Source: Lachnospiraceae bacterium (GTDB taxonomy: Bacteria > Bacillota_A > Clostridia > Lachnospirales > Lachnospiraceae). From it: a DNA stretch of 5,966 nt. The notes beneath the pieces are model-generated. The model was not told the origin of the DNA, did no database searches, and saw nothing but the letters and a program-made list of their open reading frames with translations. The translations under genes and the position numbers were made by a program. Location: positions 1 through 5,966 of the forward strand of contig JAILPG010000261.1 in the NCBI GenBank assembly GCA_024699595.1, read 5' to 3'. How positions within the stretch are numbered: position 1 is the first letter of the stretch; each line of letters opens with the position of its first letter. Shown piece by piece: positions 1 to 5,288 of the stretch.

Positions 1-250
1 CATAAACGTGTATTCATTCTTTGAGATGATGGCAACTGAGCTTACGGACGACATATCCGAAGCAGAGATCATCGTTACTGACAAGGATACAGAAGCAGAA
101 ATCTGTGCAAAAGCAAAGGAAGCCGCTGAGGCAGCCGGAAACACGGAGGCAAAGGAAGGCGTCGATGCAGACAGGCGCGGAAAAATAAGGAAGGATGCGG
201 AGATCATACGTGAGTACGATTTTGAAAAAATGATCGCCCTTATGAACTGA
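1..250 (+). CDS. C-terminal end of an unidentified protein (5' end outside the window)
   Basis: The reading frame is open from the left edge (first whole codon at position 2) to a TGA at 248-250, giving about 82 visible residues. A GTG at position 8 could be a start, but only 7 bases lie upstream, so no ribosome binding site can be judged; a truncated 3' end of a longer gene is more likely. The visible part begins with a short hydrophobic/aromatic stretch, followed by an Ala/Glu/Lys-rich, strongly charged segment that is probably helical, and ends in a basic patch and a short acidic/hydrophobic tail. I see no membrane segment, no catalytic motif and no resemblance to the C-terminus of TrpE or TrpG. 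It lies on the same strand as the trp genes but is separated by about 510 nt containing a promoter and T-box, so it is probably not part of the operon. Function unknown. Confidence 0.5.
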   Translation, partial: INVYSFFEMMATELTDDISEAEIIVTDKDTEAEICAKAKEAAEAAGNTEAKEGVDADRRGKIRKDAEIIREYDFEKMIALMN

Positions 251-300
251 GGAATCCCGGGTCCACATCCCAAAAGCCCCGGGTTCCGGGTCCGCACATC
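251..300. repeat. GC-rich inverted repeat overlapping an imperfect direct repeat after the upstream stop codon
   Basis: Directly after the TGA at 248-250, GGAA-T-CCCGGG (251-261) is complementary to CCCGGGTTCC (278-287) apart from one bulged T, giving a 10-bp stem with a 16-nt loop. In addition, CCCGGGTCC..ACATC at 256-269 recurs as CCGGGTCC..CACATC at 286-300, an imperfect direct repeat. The hairpin is well placed to end the upstream transcript, but no T-run follows it on either strand, so it does not read as a classical intrinsic terminator. It could be a Rho-associated 3' end or an mRNA-stabilising hairpin. Confidence 0.5.
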
Positions 301-309
301 AAAAAAAGC

Positions 310-338
310 TTGACACGCGGGATTTATTAAGATATATT
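310..338 (+). promoter_or_regulatory. Sigma-A-type promoter of the trp operon
   Basis: A perfect -35 box TTGACA (310-315) is followed after exactly 17 nt by TATATT (333-338), which matches the -10 consensus at 5 of 6 positions. An A-tract at 301-308 lies just upstream of the -35, as an UP element would. Transcription would begin near 344-346, about 60 nt before the base of the T-box Stem I and about 415 nt before trpD. Spacing, quality and position fit the main promoter of the operon. Start-site mapping is not available here. Confidence 0.7.
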
Positions 339-347
339 TCGAATAAC

Positions 348-382
348 CCATCAACACAAAACGGTATTTCCGTATGTGATGG
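348..382 (+). promoter_or_regulatory. 5'-terminal hairpin of the trp leader transcript
   Basis: CCATCA (348-353) pairs with TGATGG (377-382), and inside it ACGG (361-364) pairs with CCGT (370-373) around a TATTT loop. The two helices are separated by an internal loop of 7 nt on the left and 3 nt on the right. The structure would sit almost at the predicted 5' end of the transcript, before T-box Stem I. A 5' stem of this kind could protect the leader from decay; a regulatory role is speculative. Confidence 0.45.
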
Positions 383-627
383 AAAAATATGATCAAACCG
401 ATGAAGCGGAAGAAAAAGCATTTTATCGCCGAAAAGACCAAGCGTCTTTAGCGAGTCCGGGACGGTGGGAGCCGGATGGTATGAGGGATGCGTGAGGAAG
501 CTCCTCTTATATGGGCCGCTGAGGGCATGGGGAACGGGCAAGTCCCAAGTATCCGTGACGTAAGGCATACGTCAGTTACCGGAGATATGAAGGTATCTTG
601 CAAAGTGCATGGGTCATTCCATGAATC

Positions 628-662
628 AAGGTGGCACCGCGGATAAAAGCTTATTCGTCCTT
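628..662 (+). promoter_or_regulatory. T-box element and antiterminator helix
   Basis: AGGTGGCACCGCGG at 629-642 is nearly identical to the conserved T-box consensus. AAGG (628-631) can pair with CCTT (659-662), leaving the bulge TGGC (632-635) free to pair with the acceptor end NCCA of uncharged tRNA. The variable base C635 predicts a G discriminator base, which is what bacterial tRNA(Trp) carries. A short second helix can form between A636-C637 and G657-T658. Bases 658-662 are also in the 5' arm of the terminator, so the two structures exclude each other, as expected for transcriptional control. Confidence 0.92.
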
Positions 663-697
663 GACAGAAACGAAGCATTTCTGTCAGGGATTTTTTA
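658..697 (+). terminator. Conditional intrinsic terminator of the T-box leader
   Basis: A 13-bp stem is formed by 658-670 and 678-690 with a 7-nt loop; all pairs are Watson-Crick except one wobble. It is followed at once by TTTTTT (691-696). The 5' arm overlaps the antiterminator 3' strand, so uncharged tRNA(Trp) binding should prevent this terminator. When tryptophan is plentiful, transcription should stop here, 60-70 nt before trpD. Confidence 0.92.
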
Positions 698-746
698 TTT
701 CCGGGAAATGCATTACAGCGCCGGGTTACGGATATACAGGAAAAAG

Positions 747-752
747 AGGAGG
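747..752 (+). promoter_or_regulatory. Ribosome binding site of trpD
   Basis: AGGAGG is a full Shine-Dalgarno match with 8 nt to the ATG at 761. It fixes the trpD start and lies outside the terminator hairpin, so control by the leader appears to be transcriptional rather than by hiding this site. Confidence 0.85.
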
Positions 753-760
753 AAAAACAG

Positions 761-1777
761 ATGATCAGGGAAGCTATTGTTAAGATCGTAAACAAGGAAG
801 ACTTAAGCTATGATGAAGCCTATTCTGTTATGAACGAGATCATGAGCGGGGAGACTTCTCCGACCCAGAATGCGGCATTTCTGGCAGCTCTTTCCACAAA
901 GAGCGCACGGGCGGAGACAACGGATGAGATAACAGGCTGCGCAGCTGCCATGCGTGATCATTCCACAAGAGTGGATACAGGTATGGACGTACTTGAGATA
1001 GTAGGTACCGGGGGAGACAATGCAAGAAGCTTTAACATCTCAACGACCTCTGCACTTGTTGCTGCAGCAGGCGGAGCAAGGGTGGCAAAGCACGGCAACC
1101 GTGCAGCATCTTCAATGAGCGGAACGGCAGACTGCCTTGAGGCTTTGGGAGTCAATATTGACGAAGATCCGGAAAAATGTATCGAGATGCTTAAGGAAGC
1201 CGGGATGTGCTTCTTCTTTGCACAGAAATATCACACATCGATGAAGTATGTCGGAGCTATCCGTAAGGAACTTGGATTCAGAACCGTATTTAATATCCTC
1301 GGACCTCTCACAAACCCTGCATCACCGACAATGCAGCTTCTCGGAGTCTACGATGATTATCTGGTGGAACCTCTGGCTCAGGTTCTCTCAAGCCTTGGAG
1401 TAAAGAGGGGAATGGTGGTATATGGAATGGATAAGCTTGATGAGATATCGCTGTCTGCACCTACTATGACCTGCGAGATCCGTGACGGATGGTATAAGAC
1501 AAGGATCATCACACCGGAAGAGTTCGGTTTTGAAAGATGTACAAAGGATGACTTAAAGGGAGGGACTCCGGCTGAGAATGCCGAGATCACCAGGGAGATC
1601 CTGAATGGCAAGAAGGGACACAAGCGAAACGCCGTCCTCTTAAATGCGGGAGCAGCGCTGTATATAGCAGGGAAAGCAGATAGCATTGAAAAAGGGATAG
1701 CTCTTGCAGCAGAACTGATCGATTCCGGTAAAGCCCGTGATACACTTAATAAAGTGATAGAGATCAGTAACAGATAG
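761..1777 (+). CDS. trpD: Anthranilate phosphoribosyltransferase TrpD
   Basis: This cytoplasmic enzyme transfers the phosphoribosyl group of PRPP to anthranilate, the second step after chorismate in tryptophan synthesis. The 338 residues match the family length. Visible motifs are GTGGD (82-86) and NISTT (92-96) for PRPP/Mg binding, KHGNRA (110-115), a family anthranilate-binding Arg around 168 followed by the NILGPLTNP block (178-186), the metal-binding DE pair (227-228) and [10 protein letters not shown] (267-276). There is no fused TrpG domain at the N-terminus, so this is the stand-alone form. Deviations from common wording are M119 where many homologues have Lys (SSKSG), HTSMK (158-162) instead of HPAMK, and YGMDKLDE (221-228) instead of HGxDGLDE; these look like lineage variants rather than damage. 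It is the first gene behind the T-box, with a full Shine-Dalgarno site. The 43-nt gap to trpC contains a small hairpin. Confidence 0.97.
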   Translation: MIREAIVKIVNKEDLSYDEAYSVMNEIMSGETSPTQNAAFLAALSTKSARAETTDEITGCAAAMRDHSTRVDTGMDVLEIVGTGGDNARSFNISTTSALVAAAGGARVAKHGNRAASSMSGTADCLEALGVNIDEDPEKCIEMLKEAGMCFFFAQKYHTSMKYVGAIRKELGFRTVFNILGPLTNPASPTMQLLGVYDDYLVEPLAQVLSSLGVKRGMVVYGMDKLDEISLSAPTMTCEIRDGWYKTRIITPEEFGFERCTKDDLKGGTPAENAEITREILNGKKGHKRNAVLLNAGAALYIAGKADSIEKGIALAAELIDSGKARDTLNKVIEISNR

Positions 1778-1783
1778 GACTGA

Positions 1784-1799
1784 CCGGCTTTACGGCCGG
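1784..1799 (+). other. Small intercistronic hairpin between trpD and trpC
   Basis: CCGGC (1784-1788) and GCCGG (1795-1799) form a 5-bp GC stem with a 6-nt loop in the 43-nt gap between the trpD stop and the trpC start. No T-run follows, so it is not a terminator. It could mark an mRNA processing or stabilising site, or have no function. The weak ribosome binding sequence of trpC (AGGG, 1810-1813) lies just after it. Confidence 0.4.
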
Positions 1800-1820
1800 A
1801 TCGGATAACAGGGTGAAAAA

Positions 1821-2606
1821 ATGACTATACTTGATGAGATCGCAGAACATGCGAGATATCGTGTTATACAGGCTAAGGAAAATATTCCGGAAAATACGAT
1901 GAGGCAGATGGCTGAGTCTATGGAACGCGGAGATATGCTTTTTGAACAGGCACTTAAAAAGCCCGGGCTTTCATTTATCCTTGAATGCAAGAAAGCATCA
2001 CCTTCAAAGGGTATCATAGCACAGGAGTATGATCCGCTTTCCATAGCAAAGGAATATGAAGCAGCCGGCTGCGATGCCATATCCGTTCTGACGGAACCGA
2101 AGTGGTTTTTGGGAAAGGATGAGTACTTAAGGGAAATAGCCGCGACCGTCTCTGTTCCTGTACTTCGCAAGGATTTTATCGTAGATGAATACATGATCTA
2201 TGAGGCAAAGGTTCTTGGGGCATCTGCAGTTTTGCTCATCGTATCCCTGCTGTCTTATGATGAGATCAGGGATTATATCAGTATCTGCAATGCACTTGGT
2301 CTTTCCGCACTTGTCGAGGTACATGATGCGACTGAGGCAGAGACAGCAGTTTCAGCGGGGGCCGGGATAATAGGTGTGAACAACAGGAATCTGAAGGATT
2401 TTTCCGTTGACACAAAAAATGCTGCGCGGCTCAGAATGAACATTCCCCGAGATATTCTGTTTGTGTCAGAAAGTGGTGTCAGGGACGCTTCGGATATAAA
2501 AAACATAGTTTCCTTTGGAGCTGATGCCGTTTTGGTCGGGGAGACCATGATGAGGGCAAAGGATAAAAAAGAAGCCCTTGCCGTACTGAAAGGCGGCCTT
2601 CTATGA
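1821..2606 (+). CDS. trpC: Indole-3-glycerol-phosphate synthase TrpC
   Basis: TrpC closes the indole ring: it converts CdRP to indole-3-glycerol phosphate with loss of CO2 and water. The 261-residue (beta/alpha)8 barrel has the expected length and is not fused to TrpF. Family residues are all present when aligned by motif: E55 and K57 in ECKKASPSKG (55-64), the general-acid lysine K117 in LRKDF, E166 in LVEVH, N187 and R189 in VNNRNL, E217 and S218 in VSESG, and the phosphate-binding GADAVLVGET (233-242). The N-terminal helical extension (about 1-45) typical of IGPS is there. The ATG at 1821 is preceded by a modest AGGG. The gene ends with ATGA, sharing 4 nt with trpF, so the two are probably translationally coupled and give their barrels in similar amounts for consecutive pathway steps (TrpF acts just before TrpC). 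Confidence 0.97.
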   Translation: MTILDEIAEHARYRVIQAKENIPENTMRQMAESMERGDMLFEQALKKPGLSFILECKKASPSKGIIAQEYDPLSIAKEYEAAGCDAISVLTEPKWFLGKDEYLREIAATVSVPVLRKDFIVDEYMIYEAKVLGASAVLLIVSLLSYDEIRDYISICNALGLSALVEVHDATEAETAVSAGAGIIGVNNRNLKDFSVDTKNAARLRMNIPRDILFVSESGVRDASDIKNIVSFGADAVLVGETMMRAKDKKEALAVLKGGLL

Positions 2607-3205
2607 CAAAGATCAAGCTGTGCGGACTTATGACGGAAAAAGATATCGAAACGGTTAATGATTTAAGACCGGATTATATCGGCTTTGTCTTTGCAGAAAA
2701 AAGCAGACGGTATGTGGACAGAGAGACTGCGGCAAGGCTTAGAAAGCTGCTTGATCCGTCCATTACTGCAGTGGGTGTATTTGTTAACGAAGATATGTCC
2801 TTTATATTGGACATTTTAAAAGCTGGTATCATTGACATCGCACAGCTGCACGGAACGGAAAGCGAGGATTATATCCTGAGGTTAAAGCAGGAAAGCGGCA
2901 GACAGGTTATAAAAGCTTTCAGGATAAGCGGACCAAACGATCTGGCATTTGTTGAAAGGAGTCCGGCAGATCATATACTGCTTGATGCAGGGGCAGGGGA
3001 TGGAAAGACCTTTGACTGGTCATTATTGTCCGGGATAAAGAGACCGTTCTTTCTTGCGGGCGGCCTGACAAGCGAAAATGCAGCATCTGCCGTAAAGGAG
3101 CTGGGACCATATGCAGTGGATACAAGCTCCGGAATAGAAACAGACGGAAAAAAGGATCCGGAGAAAATGAGAGCATTTGTGAATGCAGTAAGGAGCATCG
3201 GATGA
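2603..3205 (+). CDS. trpF: Phosphoribosylanthranilate isomerase TrpF
   Basis: TrpF catalyses the Amadori rearrangement of N-(5-phosphoribosyl)anthranilate to CdRP, the substrate of TrpC. The 200 residues match the monofunctional family. The N-terminal KLCGL (5-9) carries the catalytic Cys7. The expected Arg lies in the KSRRYV stretch (R36), QLHG is at 81-84, the catalytic Asp is D128 in LLDAG, the GKTFDW block is at 134-139, LAGGL at 151-155 and the phosphate-binding VDTSSGIE at 172-179. All catalytic positions are intact. The start ATG overlaps the trpC stop (ATGA at 2603-2606) and its own stop overlaps the trpB start (ATGA at 3202-3205). The upstream Shine-Dalgarno sequence is weak (AAAGG around 2589-2593), which suggests reinitiation after trpC. 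Confidence 0.97.
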   Translation: MTKIKLCGLMTEKDIETVNDLRPDYIGFVFAEKSRRYVDRETAARLRKLLDPSITAVGVFVNEDMSFILDILKAGIIDIAQLHGTESEDYILRLKQESGRQVIKAFRISGPNDLAFVERSPADHILLDAGAGDGKTFDWSLLSGIKRPFFLAGGLTSENAASAVKELGPYAVDTSSGIETDGKKDPEKMRAFVNAVRSIG

Positions 3206-4392
3206 GTGAGAAAAAGGGAAGATTTGGCATACACGGCGGGCAGTACATTCCGGAAACACTGATGAATGCCGTGATGGAGTTGGAAGAGGCATACAGTCGT
3301 TTTAAGGATGATCCTGAGTTTAACAGGGAACTGACGGAGCTGTTTAATGAATATGCAGGCCGTCCCTCACGGCTTTATTATGCACGCAAGATGACGGAAG
3401 ATCTGGGAGGTGCAAAGATATATCTGAAAAGGGAAGACCTGAATCATACCGGAGCACACAAGATCAATAATGTACTCGGACAGGCTCTTCTTGCCAAAAA
3501 GATGGGAAAAACAAGACTCATCGCAGAGACCGGAGCCGGCCAGCACGGAGTGGCAAGCGCAACGGCAGCAGCATTAATGGGCATGGAATGTGTTGTGTTC
3601 ATGGGCATTGAAGATACGAAAAGACAGGCGTTAAACGTATACCGGATGAGACTGCTCGGGGCGCAGGTGATCCCTGTTTCTACCGGAACAGGAACTTTAA
3701 AGGATGCCGTATCTGAGGCAATGAGGGAATGGACGAGGCGTATTGATGATACACACTACCTTCTCGGATCCGTCATGGGACCTCATCCTTTTCCAACGAT
3801 TGTGAGAGACTTTCAGGCTGTCATATCAAAGGAGATCAAAGCTCAGATCATGGAAAAGGAGGGAAGACTCCCGGATGCCGTGATCGCCTGCGTTGGAGGC
3901 GGATCAAATGCCATAGGGAGCTTCTATCATTTTATTGAGGATAAAGATGTTACTCTTATCGGCTGCGAGGCTGCGGGAAGAGGGGTGGATACCTTTGAGA
4001 CTGCTGCTACGATCGCAACCGGGACTCTGGGGGTATTTCATGGCATGAAATCATATTTCTGTCAGGACCGCTTCGGACAGATAGCCCCGGTATATTCAAT
4101 ATCAGCAGGACTTGATTATCCCGGAGTGGGACCTGAACATGCATATCTTCATGATACGGGAAGGGCTGAATATGTGCCTGTGACCGATGAAGAGGCAGTA
4201 GATGCTTTTGAGTATCTTTCAAGAACAGAGGGGATCATACCCGCGATAGAGTCGGCACATGCCGTAGCCCATGCAAGAAAGCTCGCTCCCAAAATGGGTA
4301 AGGATAAGATAATAGTGATCACCATATCGGGAAGAGGCGATAAGGACTGTGCAGCCATAGCAAGATACAGAGGGGAGGACATCCATGAGTAA
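3202..4392 (+). CDS. trpB: Tryptophan synthase beta chain TrpB
   Basis: TrpB is the PLP-dependent subunit of the alpha2beta2 tryptophan synthase; it condenses indole, channelled from TrpA, with L-serine. At 396 residues it is the standard TrpB1 form that works with TrpA, not the longer TrpB2. Numbering coincides with the enteric enzyme at key points: PLP lysine K87 in HTGAHKINN, catalytic E109 in AETGAGQHG, the phosphate-binding GGGSNAIG (232-239), D305 in GLDYPGVG, E350 near the cofactor ring and SGRGDKD (377-383). No key residue is missing. The start overlaps the trpF stop by 4 nt and has a good Shine-Dalgarno site (AAGGAG, 3190-3195, 6-nt spacing). The last 8 nt overlap trpA, which should keep production of the two subunits of the complex in balance. 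Confidence 0.98.
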   Translation: MSEKKGRFGIHGGQYIPETLMNAVMELEEAYSRFKDDPEFNRELTELFNEYAGRPSRLYYARKMTEDLGGAKIYLKREDLNHTGAHKINNVLGQALLAKKMGKTRLIAETGAGQHGVASATAAALMGMECVVFMGIEDTKRQALNVYRMRLLGAQVIPVSTGTGTLKDAVSEAMREWTRRIDDTHYLLGSVMGPHPFPTIVRDFQAVISKEIKAQIMEKEGRLPDAVIACVGGGSNAIGSFYHFIEDKDVTLIGCEAAGRGVDTFETAATIATGTLGVFHGMKSYFCQDRFGQIAPVYSISAGLDYPGVGPEHAYLHDTGRAEYVPVTDEEAVDAFEYLSRTEGIIPAIESAHAVAHARKLAPKMGKDKIIVITISGRGDKDCAAIARYRGEDIHE

Positions 4393-5158
4393 CATAAAAA
4401 AAGCATTTGAAAACGGAAAGGCTTTTATCCCGTTTATTACCTGCGGTGATCCGGATCTTGAGACTACTAAAAAATGCGTCCGCGAAGCTGTAAAAAACGG
4501 AGCTGATCTTATAGAACTCGGTATTCCGTTCTCTGATCCGACGGCTGAGGGTCCTGTCATTCAGGAAGCAAATGAAAGGGCGCTTAAGGGCGGAGTGACC
4601 ACAGACCTGATATTTCAGGCGGTAAAGGAACTCAGGGTGACGGAAACCGTTCCGATGGTTTTTATGACCTATGTTAATGTTGTGTTCTCCTACGGAGCAG
4701 AGAGATTTATCTCTGCCTGCAGGGATATCGGCATCGACGGTATCATTCTTCCGGATCTGCCCTATGAGGAAAAAGACGAATTCCTTCCGCTCTGCAAAAA
4801 GTACGATGTTGATCTGATATCAATGATCGCTCCCACATCAGAAAAGAGGATATCAATGATAGCCGGAGAAGCAGAGGGTTTCCTGTATATAGTATCCAGT
4901 CTTGGTGTAACCGGAACAAGGACTGAGATAACAACGGATCTTCGTTCCATTATCTCTGTTGTAAGGCAGAATACCGATATTCCCTGCGCGATAGGCTTTG
5001 GAATATCTGCCCCGGATCAGGCACGGAAAATGTCGGAGCTTGCAGACGGAGTCATAGTGGGCTCCGCAATAGTAAGACTTATCGCAGAGCATAAAACGGA
5101 AGCTCCCTTACATGTTGGGGCTTTTGTCAGAGAAATGAAGGATGCGGTGAGAGGTTGA
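4385..5158 (+). CDS. trpA: Tryptophan synthase alpha chain TrpA
   Basis: TrpA cleaves indole-3-glycerol phosphate to indole and glyceraldehyde 3-phosphate and passes indole to TrpB. The 257-residue TIM barrel is of usual length. E44 in [10 protein letters not shown] corresponds to the catalytic Glu49 of the enteric enzyme, D51 to Asp56. The second catalytic acid (Asp60 in the enteric ADGP motif) is Glu here: the stretch reads TAEGP, with E55 encoded by GAG at 4547-4549. Other family marks are MTYVN (94-98), LPDLP (122-126), the loop-6 GVTGTRTE (174-181, more usually GVTGAEN), GFGIS (204-208) and GSAIV (226-230). The frame is clean and the rest of the site conserved, so I read the Glu as a tolerated or lineage-specific change, not decay. 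The start lies inside trpB with GGGGAGG (4372-4378) 6 nt upstream. It is the last gene of the operon. Confidence 0.97.
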   Translation: MSNIKKAFENGKAFIPFITCGDPDLETTKKCVREAVKNGADLIELGIPFSDPTAEGPVIQEANERALKGGVTTDLIFQAVKELRVTETVPMVFMTYVNVVFSYGAERFISACRDIGIDGIILPDLPYEEKDEFLPLCKKYDVDLISMIAPTSEKRISMIAGEAEGFLYIVSSLGVTGTRTEITTDLRSIISVVRQNTDIPCAIGFGISAPDQARKMSELADGVIVGSAIVRLIAEHKTEAPLHVGAFVREMKDAVRG

Positions 5159-5223
5159 GAAAAAACGGGCACACCGGCAGATATCCATTTGGAAAAAAGA
5201 AAAACACAGAAAGTACTTGAAAA

Positions 5224-5236
5224 GAATTTTTAATTC
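5224..5236. repeat. AT-rich perfect palindrome upstream of the serine hydrolase
   Basis: GAATT (5224-5228), TTT, AATTC (5232-5236) is a 13-bp perfect inverted repeat in the spacer after trpA, just before the larger hairpin at 5240-5283. It could be an operator half-site pair, but AT-rich spacers produce such palindromes by chance. No convincing promoter overlaps it: a TTGAAA at 5217-5222 lacks a matching -10 box. Confidence 0.2.
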
Positions 5237-5239
5237 AAT

Positions 5240-5288
5240 TAGCCTCTTCTTAGGACGTCCAAATTATGACCAAGAAGAGGCTATTTTT
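5240..5288 (+). terminator. Intrinsic terminator of the trp operon, overlapping the next gene's ribosome binding site
   Basis: TAGCCTCTTCTT (5240-5251) and AAGAAGAGGCTA (5272-5283) form a perfect 12-bp stem; the 20-nt loop contains the palindrome GGACGTCC (5253-5260). TTTTT (5284-5288) follows directly. Position after trpA and structure fit the operon terminator, although the T-run is short. The 3' arm also contains AAGAAGAGG, the only plausible Shine-Dalgarno sequence for the ATG at 5289, so in any read-through transcript the hairpin would hide that site. Confidence 0.7.

Larger units (their letters stand above)
404..700 (+). promoter_or_regulatory. Tryptophan T-box riboswitch (tRNA(Trp)-sensing leader of trpDCFBA)
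   Basis: This leader senses the charging state of tRNA(Trp) and controls read-through into trpD. The base of Stem I is AGCGG (405-409) paired with CCGCT (516-520). The three bases TGG at 512-514, followed by a purine (G515), sit where the specifier codon belongs and decode tryptophan. The distal part of Stem I is visible as AGCGAG (450-455, AG-bulge region), a TCCGG/CCGGA helix (456-460 with 472-476) and a GGTG-containing terminal loop (464-467). Downstream are a hairpin TGACGTA/TACGTCA (556-562/568-574) that can extend with TCCG/CGGA (552-555/580-583), probably Stem II; a hairpin AGATA/TATCT (583-587/594-598); and CATGG/CCATG (608-612/619-623), probably Stem III. The conserved T-box element and the terminator follow. 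The family is known from Firmicutes; specifier, tRNA discriminator match and downstream genes all agree on Trp. Confidence 0.93.

Noticed and set aside
8..250. Complete small gene starting at GTG 8
   Set aside because: The frame is open to the left edge and no ribosome binding site can be seen, so a truncated C-terminus is more likely.
381..640. Possible leader peptide with Trp codons, as in ribosome-mediated attenuation
   Set aside because: No short ORF with a good ribosome binding site and tandem Trp codons was found; the TGG at 512-514 is explained as the T-box specifier.
299..795. Two minus-strand open frames (299-568 and 448-795) over the leader region
   Set aside because: They cover the promoter, T-box and terminator, have no ribosome binding site and give low-complexity, unrecognisable proteins; the RNA structures on the plus strand explain the sequence.
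4385..4392. Frameshift or sequencing error where trpB and trpA overlap
   Set aside because: The 8-nt overlap has a good ribosome binding site for trpA at 4372-4378 and both proteins have full, normal ends; this is ordinary operon coupling.
5217..5245. Promoter for the serine hydrolase based on TTGAAA at 5217-5222
   Set aside because: With a 16-18-nt spacer, the -10 position reads TTAGCC or TAGCCT, which is poor, and falls in the hairpin. Not enough to call.
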